DNA from: SMYC01 sp963578475
Lineage (GTDB): Bacteria; Acidobacteriota; Vicinamibacteria; Marinacidobacterales; SMYC01
Length of the DNA stretch: 64,000 bases
Assembly: GCA_963578475.1 (NCBI GenBank)
Contig: CAUZCL010000013.1
Span: 43,360-107,359, forward strand
Reading direction: 5' to 3'
In this document: positions 10,046 to 18,259 of the stretch, piece after piece
Numbering within the stretch: the stretch's first letter is position 1
Layout: every line of letters begins with the position of its first letter
Notes under the pieces: model-generated
Databases searched by the model: none
What the model was told of the DNA's origin: nothing
Seen by the model: only the letters and a program-made list of their open reading frames with translations
Made by a program: the position numbers and the translations under genes

Positions 10046-10897
10046 ATGAACTCGAAGCATTTCGTTGTGGTTACTGGGCTAATTGCCGGGCTGGTTGTCG
10101 GGCTCGTCATGATGCATGGCTCGCTAAACGCTGCGTCGGAAGCGCCGCCGGACGGGGAGCTGTACAACGCGGTGAAGCAAAAGCTCGCGGACGGCAAGCC
10201 CGTCGTCGGGGGCACGGTGTACACGTCGGATCCGAACATATATTGCGCGATGGCAGATGCCGGTTTCGACTTTCTGTGGATCGAGATGCAGCACAGCCCG
10301 CTCAGCTTTTCCGAGGTCGCGAGGATGATTTGGGCGTGCAAGGACGCGCCGGCGATCCCGTTCATACGCGTTCCGGATGCGACAGAGGGCGACATTCAAA
10401 AAGCGGTCGATATCGGTGCTCTCGGGATCATCGTCCCGATGGTGTCCACGGTGGAGGAAGCCGAAGCGGCTGTACGTTACGCGAAATATCCACCCATCGG
10501 CCGCAGAAGCCAAGGCGGTGGCCAGTATCGCGCGCTCTGGGGGAAAGACTATCGCCCGACCGCCAACGACAACATCATGATCGTCGTCATGATCGAAACG
10601 CCGGACGGGATCGAGATCGCGGATCAGATCGCGGCGGTTCCCGGTATCGACGTCGTCTTTGCTGCGAGCGGCGACATTGGCAGCTTTACCGGTTACAAGC
10701 AGGACGACCCGCGTTACGAAAAGCTCATCGCGAAGACCCACGACGACGTTCTGAAGGCGGGAAAACGGCTCGGCGGCCCGTTCGGGTGGCACGATCGCGA
10801 GGGATTCCAGTTCTTTCAAGCTTCGAGCGAGGCCGGCCTCATCAGGGCGGGCGCCAAGAGTCTGCTTGAGACGATGAAAGGCGAGTACGAGTACTGA
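10046..10897 (+). CDS. Membrane-anchored or exported HpcH/HpaI-family aldolase/lyase
   Basis: A 283-residue protein with a hydrophobic N-terminus (VVVTGLIAGLVVGLVMM, about residues 7-23) that acts as signal or anchor, unusual in a family that is normally cytoplasmic. The TIM-barrel motifs are present: GTVYTSDPNIYCAMADAGFDF, WIEMQHSPLS (usually DxEH), PFIRVPD with the phosphate or carboxylate-binding Arg, GALGIIVPMVSTVEEAE, and MIETPDGI with the metal-ligand Glu. HpcH/HpaI enzymes cleave 2-keto-3-deoxy acids in a metal-dependent way; the substrate here is unknown. The metal site Glu and the basic residue appear conserved. A SEC-C gene follows 39 bases downstream. Confidence 0.85.
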   Translation: MNSKHFVVVTGLIAGLVVGLVMMHGSLNAASEAPPDGELYNAVKQKLADGKPVVGGTVYTSDPNIYCAMADAGFDFLWIEMQHSPLSFSEVARMIWACKDAPAIPFIRVPDATEGDIQKAVDIGALGIIVPMVSTVEEAEAAVRYAKYPPIGRRSQGGGQYRALWGKDYRPTANDNIMIVVMIETPDGIEIADQIAAVPGIDVVFAASGDIGSFTGYKQDDPRYEKLIAKTHDDVLKAGKRLGGPFGWHDREGFQFFQASSEAGLIRAGAKSLLETMKGEYEY

Positions 10898-10936
10898 TTG
10901 TTGATGCGATATACTCTCGATCGAGAGGACTAGCAG

Positions 10937-11194
10937 GTGGCGAGGACTTCTAAAGTTGGGCGCAACGATCCCTGTCCTTGCGGGAGTGGCAAGAAGTACA
11001 AGAATTGCTGCGAAGGGAAACGGAGAAAGTTGACGCCTCTCCAATGGGGCGGGCTCGGCTTGCTGGCGGTTGTCGCGGGACTCCTCGTCTACGTGATGCT
11101 CGATGCGGCGACGGGAAGTGAGGGTGGTCTACGGGGAGGGCGCCGTTGTCCCGCGGGCCAGGTCTGGTCCTCCCAGCATGGGCATTGCCACTAG
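10937..11194 (+). CDS. Small SEC-C zinc-binding protein with one membrane segment
   Basis: An 85-residue protein starting at GTG 10937 with a GAGAGGA ribosome site. Residues 6-27 form a SEC-C motif (VGRNDPCPCGSGKKYKNCC), the four-ligand zinc motif at the C-terminus of SecA. A single hydrophobic segment follows (GGLGLLAVVAGLLVYVML), then a short tail with two Cys and several His (CPAGQVWSSQHGHCH), a possible second metal site. The SEC-C sequence is almost identical to the one ending the YchJ protein at 46921-47424. Function is unknown; tethering to the translocon or ribosome via SEC-C is a possibility only. Confidence 0.7.
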   Translation: MARTSKVGRNDPCPCGSGKKYKNCCEGKRRKLTPLQWGGLGLLAVVAGLLVYVMLDAATGSEGGLRGGRRCPAGQVWSSQHGHCH

Positions 11195-11325
11195 CCCTCG
11201 TCGAGAGAGCTCGTCAGGCGCCCCTCCGTCGCCTCCGCGCGAATGCTCCGGGTTACCTCCAGCCCATCCATCGTCGGCATCTGGCAGTCCATGAAGATCA
11301 GAACAAGCCGCCTATCATCATCAAT
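11191..11325 (-). pseudogene. Response-regulator receiver (REC) domain fragment
   Basis: On the minus strand a short frame reads LVLIFMDCQMPTMDGLEV followed by TRSIRAEATEGRL and a TAG stop at 11193-11191. MDCQMPxMDGLE is the phospho-acceptor Asp region of hybrid histidine-kinase or stand-alone receiver domains. Only about 40 codons remain; nothing upstream (11326-11500) extends it. It is a relic of a two-component gene. Confidence 0.65.
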
Positions 11326-11509
11326 AAGGGCCACGATCGGTGACGCACCCAGTTGCGGTATCGGCACTGGTCGTCCGTTGGGTGTATCATCCGGCGATGT
11401 TGCCCGGCCTGCTCACGGCCATCGCGTGCTTGTGGCGGCTCGGGATCGTGGGCGGTAGTTCCTCCGCCCTCTTGTTTCGTCGAGACGCTAGTCGTCTCCT
11501 GGAGGATTC

Positions 11510-11581
11510 ATGGCGACGAAGGACCGAGAACGAAAAGTCGGCGCAGGCGGCAGGCGCACGGCCATCGAGCAGAAGTCATGA
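11510..11581 (+). CDS. 23-codon ORF translationally coupled to the M20 peptidase gene
   Basis: ATG 11510 follows GGAGG with a 4-base gap, encodes the basic peptide MATKDRERKVGAGGRRTAIE plus QKS, and ends in TGA at 11579-11581, overlapping the peptidase ATG at 11578 as ATGA. The peptidase has no ribosome site of its own as good as this one. This suggests a leader ORF that feeds ribosomes to the peptidase; it may also be the residue of a decayed gene. Not recognised as any family. Confidence 0.4.
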   Translation: MATKDRERKVGAGGRRTAIEQKS

Positions 11582-13128
11582 GGCGCGCGGTCGTCCTTCT
11601 CGGCGCTGCGCTCTCCTTGGGCCCCGTAAGAGCCACAGCGCAATCCGGGCCTGAGGCCGCGCGCGCTTATCGTGAGGCGAACGAAGCTTCACTCGTGCGT
11701 GACTTCGCGGAAATGCTCAGCTACCCGAACCGGGCTCACACGCCCGAGATTTGGAAGGCAGCGCTCTATATCCGCGATCGGATGCGTGCCGAGAGTGTTC
11801 ATACCGAGCTCCTCGAGATCGACGGTGTCTCTCCGCTCATCCTCGGCGAGCTGAAGGTGCCTGGGGCGACACGTACGTTGGGCATCTACGTACACTATGA
11901 CGGGCAAGCGGTCGACCCCACCAACTGGACGCACGACCCGTTCCATCCAACGCTCTACTCGGCTGCGATGGAAACCGGGGGTGAGCCGATCCCGCTGCCG
12001 GAAGACGGTCAGGCGGTCGATCCCGAGTGGCGGCTCTACGCTCGTTCGGCGGGCGACGACAAAGCTCCCATTGCGGCGATCCTTCCCGTGTTGCGGTCGT
12101 TCCGAGAGTCTGGTGTCGTGCTGACGTCGAACCTGGTGTTCATGTTCGATGGAGAAGAGGAGGCGGGCTCCAGGAACCTGCGGACTTATATGGAGATGGC
12201 GTCGGAGACGCTCGACGACATCGACATATGGCTTTTCTTCGACGGCCCGGCCCACCCCAGCGGCCGGCCGCAGATCACGTTTGGAGTCCGCGGCTCTGTA
12301 GGTATGGAAGTGACGGTGTACGGCGCGACTCGGAACCTGCACTCCGGTCACTACGGCAACTGGGCGCCTGACACCGGCAACGTCCTGGCTCATCTGTTGG
12401 CATCGATGAAGGACCTGGACGGCAACGTCCTCGTCGAGGGATGGTACGACACTGTCGAGCCGATCGGTGAGGAAGAGCGGGCAGCGCTTCGAGCCATGCC
12501 GGATTGGGATGCCGAGCTCCGCAGGGAGCTCGGCATCGTAAAGACGGAGGGCGAGCCACAATCGCTTCCGGAGCGTCTGCTTGTTCCGGCGCTCAACGTG
12601 CGCGGCATCACGAGCGGCAATACCGGCTCGCTCGCCCGCAACGTGATTCCGAACACGGCCGTCGCCGCGCTCGGGATCCGGATGGTTAAGGGGAACACTG
12701 CGGAATATTTGCGCCAATGCGTCATCGATCACATCGTGCGGGAGGGCTTCCACGTCGTCGAGGAAGACCCGGACATGGAGACGCGCCTGCGCTATCCGCG
12801 CATCGCCAAGGTTACGGGCGGACGCGGTGGGTCTATCGCTGCGCGCACGTCGATGTCCAATCCCTTCGCTCAGAGCGTGATGGAGGCCGCCTCGGCGGCT
12901 GCCGACCGCGCGTTCGGAGAGGGTGCGCTGGTGCTCGCGCCGGGCATGGGCGGAACCCTTCCGCTCTATCTGTTCACGGAGGTCGCAGGCAAGCCGGCGA
13001 TCGTCGTTCCGGTTGCCAACCACGATAACAACCAACACGCGCCCGACGAGAATCTGCGGCTCGCGAATCTTTGGTACGCGATCGACCTTTATGCGGCTCT
13101 GATGACGATGCCGAAGACGGTCTTTTAG
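11578..13128 (+). CDS. Secreted M20 family metallopeptidase/dipeptidase
   Basis: From ATG 11578 the protein has 516 residues. The signal peptide (VVLLGAALSLGPVRATAQ) fixes the start; an open frame extending upstream to 11353 lacks family similarity. The dinuclear zinc site of M20 enzymes can be followed: YVHYDGQ (metal His and Asp), SAGDDKAP (bridging Asp), MFDGEEEAGS (catalytic Glu pair), then DGPAHPSG and the late His in ANHDNNQHAPDENLR. The lid domain with RNLHSGHYG sits between. Such enzymes hydrolyse dipeptides or acylated amino acids in the periplasm. A 23-codon ORF overlaps its start. Confidence 0.92.
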   Translation: MRRAVVLLGAALSLGPVRATAQSGPEAARAYREANEASLVRDFAEMLSYPNRAHTPEIWKAALYIRDRMRAESVHTELLEIDGVSPLILGELKVPGATRTLGIYVHYDGQAVDPTNWTHDPFHPTLYSAAMETGGEPIPLPEDGQAVDPEWRLYARSAGDDKAPIAAILPVLRSFRESGVVLTSNLVFMFDGEEEAGSRNLRTYMEMASETLDDIDIWLFFDGPAHPSGRPQITFGVRGSVGMEVTVYGATRNLHSGHYGNWAPDTGNVLAHLLASMKDLDGNVLVEGWYDTVEPIGEEERAALRAMPDWDAELRRELGIVKTEGEPQSLPERLLVPALNVRGITSGNTGSLARNVIPNTAVAALGIRMVKGNTAEYLRQCVIDHIVREGFHVVEEDPDMETRLRYPRIAKVTGGRGGSIAARTSMSNPFAQSVMEAASAAADRAFGEGALVLAPGMGGTLPLYLFTEVAGKPAIVVPVANHDNNQHAPDENLRLANLWYAIDLYAALMTMPKTVF

Positions 13129-13197
13129 CGGCCCAACGGCGGTGTGTTAGGTCGATCCAGGTCGAGCAATGGTGACACAAGAGTTCAACGGCTAATC

Positions 13198-13500
13198 ATG
13201 CCTCACTTCAGATTCTCGCTCTCGAGCCTCGTTCTCTTCTTGTTAGCGCTGACGTCATGTGAGGGGCGAGAATCTGCTTGGGCCGCAGCGGATGCTTTGA
13301 TCGCCGGGGCGGTGGAGGAAGAGATCATCCCAGGGGCCGTACTGCTGGTCGCCAAAGATGGAAAGGTGTTGCACGAGAAAGCGTACGGGTACGCGCAGCG
13401 ATACGATTATGGCAAGGTCGAGAAGAGCGAGCCGATTTTTATGGCTTCAGATCAGCTCTTTGACTTGGCTTCGTTGACGAAGGTGTTTGCGACGACCTTC
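13198..13500 (+). pseudogene. Serine hydrolase (class C beta-lactamase-like), N-terminal fragment
   Basis: From ATG 13198 the product has a lipoprotein-type signal (FLLALTSC) and the start of a penicillin-binding/serine-hydrolase domain: IIPGAVLLVAKDGKVLHEKA and the catalytic SxxK in LASLTKVFATTF. Similarity stops at about 13500; the frame continues into unrelated sequence to 13716. Intact proteins have 350-600 residues, so most of the domain (YxN, KTG-type motifs) is missing. A C-terminal fragment of the same broad family lies far away at 60347-61036; nothing shows they were once one gene. Confidence 0.7.
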
Positions 13501-13837
13501 GGGCAATACCGCCAAAAACTTATCTCTTCACTGAGGCTACCCTCTCCCCCTATTCCTTTTTCGCATTGGTCGTGCTGTTCGTGTCCGTCGCCCCTGATCT
13601 CCATTCCAATCTACATCATCCAGCAGGTCGAACTACAAATCTTCTTGTTGGCTCCCACGTGGACCGCGTCCTCTTGGTCAAAGCTCAGGGCGTTACAGGA
13701 TCCCGAAACGGTCTGAATGAGCCTGGGGAATGGTGTGGCTGTTTTGTGGCTGTTACCGGTCCAATTTAGTCGATTTTGATGCATCTCTATCGAACTCGCA
13801 CCCAAGGGCTAAGTCGTTAGGTGTAAACGATATACGC
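13501..13837. other. Unexplained spacer between two pseudogenes
   Basis: This 337-base stretch is less GC-rich than its surroundings and has no supported gene. It includes the imperfect direct repeat of GTGGCTGTT (in GTGTGGCTGTTTTGTGGCTGTTACC, given here in parts: 13734-13758). It may be a rearrangement scar or integration remnant; I cannot assign it. Confidence 0.4.
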
Positions 13838-15063
13838 TTATTTTGAGTGGTTTACAGAAACTCGTCTATTGGACTTGTACTGCATGGCCGAGGTGTGCGA
13901 AACCACAGACAAGCCCTCCAGTTTCGAGAGCTCGGCAATCAGCGCTTCCGTCATTCCATCAGCCATAAATTCCTGCGCGGGGTCACCCGAGAGGTTGCTA
14001 AACGGCAGCACTACCAAAGACTCGATCGTTTTTGACCCGCCATAGGCAAAGTCGAAATAGACGACGCCATCATTATCGAATCCTACCTCGCCGTGGAAGC
14101 GAGTCGAGTCACTAACGCTACGGCTGCTACTTGCCAGGAAGTTTTCTTGAACTTGCTCGTCAATGCAAGCCAAGCCATCGCCGGCAAGGGGAGATCCGCC
14201 GACCGATGAGGTAGCGCAAGCTTGCCCAGGGGGCTACCGTCCCGGTCTCCACCGCTTCTAGCGCGGCCCGCACCTCGCCCGCGCGCTGGTAGCGCTCGCC
14301 GGCCTCCTTCTTCAAGCAGTGCTCAATCACCGCCCGCAACGCCATGGGTACGATCGAGGGCAGCGGCGGAGGCGGCTGACTAAGAATCGCCGACCTCATC
14401 TCGAAGCTGGTCGACCCCTGAAAAGGACGCGTTCCCACAGCCATTTCATACAGCATTACGCCCAGCGCCCAGATGTCGCTGCGGGCGTCCGCGGATTCTC
14501 CGCGCAACTGCTCTGGCGCCATGTAGGCCGGCGTGCCCATAATGGTCCCCGGCCGAGTGAGTGTTACCAGCGAGCTCCCTTCATCGGGCTCCGCGTCCTA
14601 CACACGCTTGGCAAGGCCGAAGTCCAGCACCTTAATGCGGCCGTCGGCAGTGATCACCACGTTGGCGCCCTTCAGGTCACGATGCACGATGCCGCGCTCA
14701 TGTGCGTGGGCGAGCGCGTCGGCTAGCTGTATTCCATAGCGCACCACCTGTTCTATGGGCAGCGGCCCACTGGACAGCCGGGCGCTCAGCGGCTCACCCT
14801 CGACCAGTTCCATGGCAATGAAGACCCGGCCTTCGGATTCGCCGACGTCGTGAATCGTGCAGATGTTGGAATGGTTGAGTCTGGCGGCGGAGCGCGCCTC
14901 ACGCTGTAGCCGCCCGCGTGCGGTGGGGTCAGAGAAGTTTTCGGCAGGCAGCACCTTCACGGCGACGTCGCGTTTCCAACCGGTCGTCGCGGACGCGATA
15001 CACTTCGCCCATCCCGCCCGCACCAATCTTTTCTAGGATGCGATACGGGCCGAGCTCCTCCAT
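13838..15063 (-). pseudogene. Decayed serine/threonine protein kinase with propeller-type sensor start
   Basis: From ATG 15063 the first frame gives GPYRILEKIGAGGMGEVYRV (kinase glycine loop) and is lost near 14970 by one extra A; the next frame resumes with RDVAVKVLPAENFSDPTARG (the ATP-anchoring Lys), MELVEGEPL, HRDLKGANV (catalytic loop) and KVLDFGLAKRV. An in-frame TAG (14600-14598) cuts the activation segment; the same frame continues with MGTPAYMAPEQLRGESADAR and SDIWALGVMLYEMAVGTRPF. After a deletion near 14170 a further piece reads SLVVLPFSNLSGDPAQEFMA and DGMTEALIAELSKLEGLSVV, the linker typical of kinases with C-terminal TPR or sensor domains, ending at 13838. At least three lesions make it non-functional. 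Confidence 0.85.
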
Positions 15064-15091
15064 TATTTGACCTTTTGATTGTGCTTAATGC

Positions 15092-16846
15092 TCAGCAGCT
15101 GACGCACTTGTGGTTGTTCGTAGCTCCCAAGCTCTCGAGCAGCGCAACCGTCTTCGGATAAGGCTGGACGCGCTGCACGGGGCCATTCGCCATGTCGGCT
15201 GTCGTCTGACCTTTGCGGCTGACGAAGGTCACATCCGCGCCTTTCGACACCAGATACTGGATGAGCTCGTTGTCTCCACGAGCGGCTGCATGGTGTACTG
15301 AGTTGTAGCCCTTGTAGTCTCTGGCGTCCACGTCGGCGCCAAGCTCTTCCACGAGAAACTTCACGGCGGGGAGCCATCCATCGGGCACGTGGCGATGCGA
15401 ATTGCCGGCGTAGCCTTGACCGTGGCCTACGCCTGAAGCGGCGTGGATCGGGTAGACCGCGGGGCCGCCCATCGGAACGGGTGGTAAGCCAGAGTAGTCT
15501 GTGTTGTCCGCGTCTCCGCCTCGGCGCTTCAGCTCGGGGACTTTGAGCGTCGGCATGTTCGGGTCCGCGCCATGGGCGAGCAAGAGGCGCATCGCGTCGA
15601 TGTCGAGTGCGTGTGCCGCGCGCCAGAAAGGTGTCGCGCCGGCTCGGTTGACGCCGAGCAGGTCACGGTTATAGGTCGTGTACCAGAGCGTCTTCTTCAG
15701 ACGGACGTTCGGGTCGACGCCTGCCTCGAGGAGCGTTGTCATCACGTCGAGATAGGTGAGTTCTTGCTGCATATAAGCAACGGGCTGTGGGTGGCGCGCT
15801 TTCGGGGCCCAGTGCATGTTGAGCGCGGCGTAGAGCGGTGTGGCTCCCGCGTCGCTCGCGACGCTCGGGTCGGCGCCGAGCTCGAAAAGCTGCATGGCGA
15901 GATCAAAATGTCCGTTGAACATCGCGATGAGCATCGGGCTCGTGTTGTCGGCAGCGCTCACTTGGTTGATGTCGGCCGTGCCCTTTATGAGTGCGAGGGC
16001 GGTGCCGACATGTCCTTCGCGCGCGGCGAGAAGAAGAGGGGTGAGGCCGCCATGGGTCGCGATCAGAGCGGCGTAGTCGAGCGGCACGGGCTCGCCCCCG
16101 CGGCGGAGCGCTTCGTCTCTGTCTTCGGGGTCTTTTTCTTTGTCGCCTGGCGCGCTACTGTCTAACGGCGCGTTTTTCATTGCTGCCGCCCGGAGCTTTG
16201 CTATGTGCTTGTTGCGCTCGCGGCGCTCGGACTGGTCGTACTCGTTCCGCTCGACGAGGTCCACGACCTTGGCCGCGATCGACGGATCCGCCTCGCCTTC
16301 GAGCAAGACCTCGACGACTTCGGTCCGTCCTGCCGCAGCCGCAAACATGAGTGCTGTTTGTCCCCCATGAGGCTCCGCTGCGTTCACCTTCGCTCCGTGC
16401 TCGACCAAAGCGGCGACGGCCAGAGCGCTTCCAGAGGCGGCGGCGAAGTGAAGCGGCGACGCACCTGTGGTAGTCATCGCGTTCGCGTTGGCGCCAGCGA
16501 GAAGGAGACCCTTCACGACGGAAGCGCGGCCCGCGGCGCTCGCGACGTGGAGCGGTGTATGCGCTCCAATGCGCGTCGTTGCTTCGAGATCGGCGCCGGC
16601 ACCGATCAAGATTTCAGCGATCGCCGCGTTGCCCTTTCGAGCCGCCCAATGGAGGCCCGTCATCCCGTCGCCGAAGCGCGCGTTCACATCGGAGCCTTGC
16701 TCGAGAAGCGCGCGCAGCGTGACAACATCGCCGCCCATCGCGGCGTCAGCAACAGAAGCAATAGGGGCTTCGGGAGCCGCGACCGTCCCGGCGGTTGCCA
16801 CGCAGAAGAGTGCTGCGAGAAGCATCGAAGCCTTCCACATACGCAT
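15092..16846 (-). CDS. Secreted ankyrin-repeat protein, third gene of cassette 1
   Basis: A 584-residue protein with a signal peptide (MLLAALFCVATAGTVAAP) and about nine ankyrin repeats, for example DGMTGLHWAARKGNAAIAEI, THTPL-type units around 95, 130 and 165, then a charged linker (about 205-260) and a second repeat block (270-560). The last residues are GPVQRVQPYPKTVALLESLG followed by NNHKCVSC, a C-terminal CxxC-like pair shared with the paralogue at 34805-36679. It is translated 12 bases after the DUF1552 gene, from ATG 16846 with an AGGAGA site. Export plus ankyrins suggests a periplasmic or surface protein-binding scaffold partnered with the DUF1592/DUF1552 proteins; that is inference. 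Confidence 0.9.
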   Translation of the reverse strand: MRMWKASMLLAALFCVATAGTVAAPEAPIASVADAAMGGDVVTLRALLEQGSDVNARFGDGMTGLHWAARKGNAAIAEILIGAGADLEATTRIGAHTPLHVASAAGRASVVKGLLLAGANANAMTTTGASPLHFAAASGSALAVAALVEHGAKVNAAEPHGGQTALMFAAAAGRTEVVEVLLEGEADPSIAAKVVDLVERNEYDQSERRERNKHIAKLRAAAMKNAPLDSSAPGDKEKDPEDRDEALRRGGEPVPLDYAALIATHGGLTPLLLAAREGHVGTALALIKGTADINQVSAADNTSPMLIAMFNGHFDLAMQLFELGADPSVASDAGATPLYAALNMHWAPKARHPQPVAYMQQELTYLDVMTTLLEAGVDPNVRLKKTLWYTTYNRDLLGVNRAGATPFWRAAHALDIDAMRLLLAHGADPNMPTLKVPELKRRGGDADNTDYSGLPPVPMGGPAVYPIHAASGVGHGQGYAGNSHRHVPDGWLPAVKFLVEELGADVDARDYKGYNSVHHAAARGDNELIQYLVSKGADVTFVSRKGQTTADMANGPVQRVQPYPKTVALLESLGATNNHKCVSC

Positions 16847-16858
16847 CGTTGTTCTCCT

Positions 16859-18241
16859 CTAGACCGAGAGCGAGAACGGAGCCGTGCTGTCTCCGAAGCT
16901 CTCCATCTCCTCGAAGCCGAGCTTTTGCAGGAGGCCCAGCATCACGTTCGCCATCGGGGTTCCCGGTGCGGCGCGGAGGTGCAGGCCGCCATCGAGCTTG
17001 CCGTTTGCGCCGCCGACGATGAAGAGAGGGCAGCGCTTGTGATTGTGCACGTTCGGGTCGCCCATCGGCGAGCCGTAGAGGACCATCGTTTTGTCCAGAA
17101 TCGTCTGCCCTCCCTCGTCGATGCTCGCGAGCTTCTCGAGAAAGTACGGGAGCAGACTCACGTGGTAGCGGTTGATGCGGAAAAAATCGGTGATCTTCTC
17201 CTCTTTGTCGCCGTGATGGGATGCGGGGTGGAATCCCTTGTCGACGCCGCTTTCGGGGTAGACGCGACTCGAGGCGTCCCGCCCCATCTTGAACGAGAAC
17301 ACGCGCGTCATGTCTGCCTGGAGCGCGAGCGCTTGGAGGTCGAACATGAGCTTCACGTGCTCGTCGAAGGAGTCGGGAACGCCCGCGGGCGCTTCGGGTA
17401 GCTCGCGCATCTTGCCGCTCATGTTGCGATCGACGACTTTCTGTATGCGTCGCTCGATCTCGCGGATGTTCTCGAGATAGCGATCCACGCGACGGCGGTC
17501 GGGAGCGTCGAGCGTGCCCTTCAGCTCGGAAACTTCTCCCGTCACGAAATCCAGAATGCTCTGGCTCGAGCGTCGTCGGGCGGCGCGCTCTTCGGCCGTG
17601 CCTCCGGCGCCGAAGACCATGTCGAAGGCGAGCCTGGGGTCGCGGAGCATCGGAAGCGGCTCCGTTGGAGACTTCCAGCTAATCGTGTCCGTGTAGACGC
17701 ACGAGTAGCCATAGGCGCATCCACCGGCCTGGTCGACGTTCTCGATGCAAAGCTGCATCGACGGGATCGGCGTGTCCTGGCCGAAGCGCTGGGCGTAGAG
17801 CTGGTCCATGGACGTTCCCGACAAGACGTCCGAGCTCTCGGTCTGCCTGGGATGGGATTGGGTGAGAAAGACCGCGCTCGAGCGAAAATGGTCGCCGCCG
17901 ATCTCCTCGGGGATGAAGGCTTCTGCGTTTTGCAGATCGGTGTCGCTAACGACCGTCAGGTATTTTTGAAATGGCTCGAGGGAGCTCAGAGCTGTCGGGC
18001 CGAGATCGAAGTCGCGGCCTTCCGCGGCGGGGGACCATAGGTTCTTTGTCGAGCCCCACTTCGTGCTGCCGGCGGCGCCGTGTACCATCTCGATGCAGAC
18101 GAGTCGCGTGCTATCGGCGCTTGGCGCACCGAACGCTTTGCGGGCGGGCACCATCGCCTCGAGGAAAGGAAGCGCCACGGTGGCTCCCATGCCGCGGAGG
18201 AAAGTCCGGCGTGGAAGGTGCTTTCCAGTAATGATCTCCAT
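16859..18241 (-). CDS. DUF1552 protein, Tat-exported, second gene of cassette 1
   Basis: A 460-residue protein with a twin-arginine signal (PRRTFLRGMGATVALPFLEA) and the DUF1552 body: FQKYLTVVSDTD, EIGGDHFRSSAVFLTQSHP, DQLYAQRFGQDTPIPSMQL, TISWKSPTEPLPMLRDPRLA, RDASSRVYPESG, FHPASHHGDKEEK and YGSPMGDPNVHNHKRCPLFI. DUF1552 proteins are related in outline to DUF1501/sulfatase-like alkaline-phosphatase folds, and in Planctomycetota and Acidobacteriota they are encoded beside DUF1592 cytochromes. The many conserved His and Asp suggest metal binding. It starts at ATG 18241 after GGAGC, 18 bases behind the cytochrome stop. Function is unknown. Confidence 0.92.
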   Translation of the reverse strand: MEIITGKHLPRRTFLRGMGATVALPFLEAMVPARKAFGAPSADSTRLVCIEMVHGAAGSTKWGSTKNLWSPAAEGRDFDLGPTALSSLEPFQKYLTVVSDTDLQNAEAFIPEEIGGDHFRSSAVFLTQSHPRQTESSDVLSGTSMDQLYAQRFGQDTPIPSMQLCIENVDQAGGCAYGYSCVYTDTISWKSPTEPLPMLRDPRLAFDMVFGAGGTAEERAARRRSSQSILDFVTGEVSELKGTLDAPDRRRVDRYLENIREIERRIQKVVDRNMSGKMRELPEAPAGVPDSFDEHVKLMFDLQALALQADMTRVFSFKMGRDASSRVYPESGVDKGFHPASHHGDKEEKITDFFRINRYHVSLLPYFLEKLASIDEGGQTILDKTMVLYGSPMGDPNVHNHKRCPLFIVGGANGKLDGGLHLRAAPGTPMANVMLGLLQKLGFEEMESFGDSTAPFSLSV

Positions 18242-18259
18242 GTCTAGCTCCTTTTGTGC

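Noticed and set aside
9969..10395. Upstream extension of the broken DUF4143-ATPase frame
   Set aside because: It is antisense to the HpcH/HpaI gene and low in complexity; the true N-terminus lies in another phase from ATG 9968.
11689..13038. Long minus-strand frame (449 codons) opposite the M20 peptidase
   Set aside because: It is a GC-rich shadow of the coding strand, arginine-rich and without motifs, while the plus strand has signal peptide and complete zinc site.
16205..17401. 398-codon plus-strand frame opposite ankyrin and DUF1552 genes
   Set aside because: Antisense shadow; both minus-strand genes are clear paralogues of genes elsewhere in the window.
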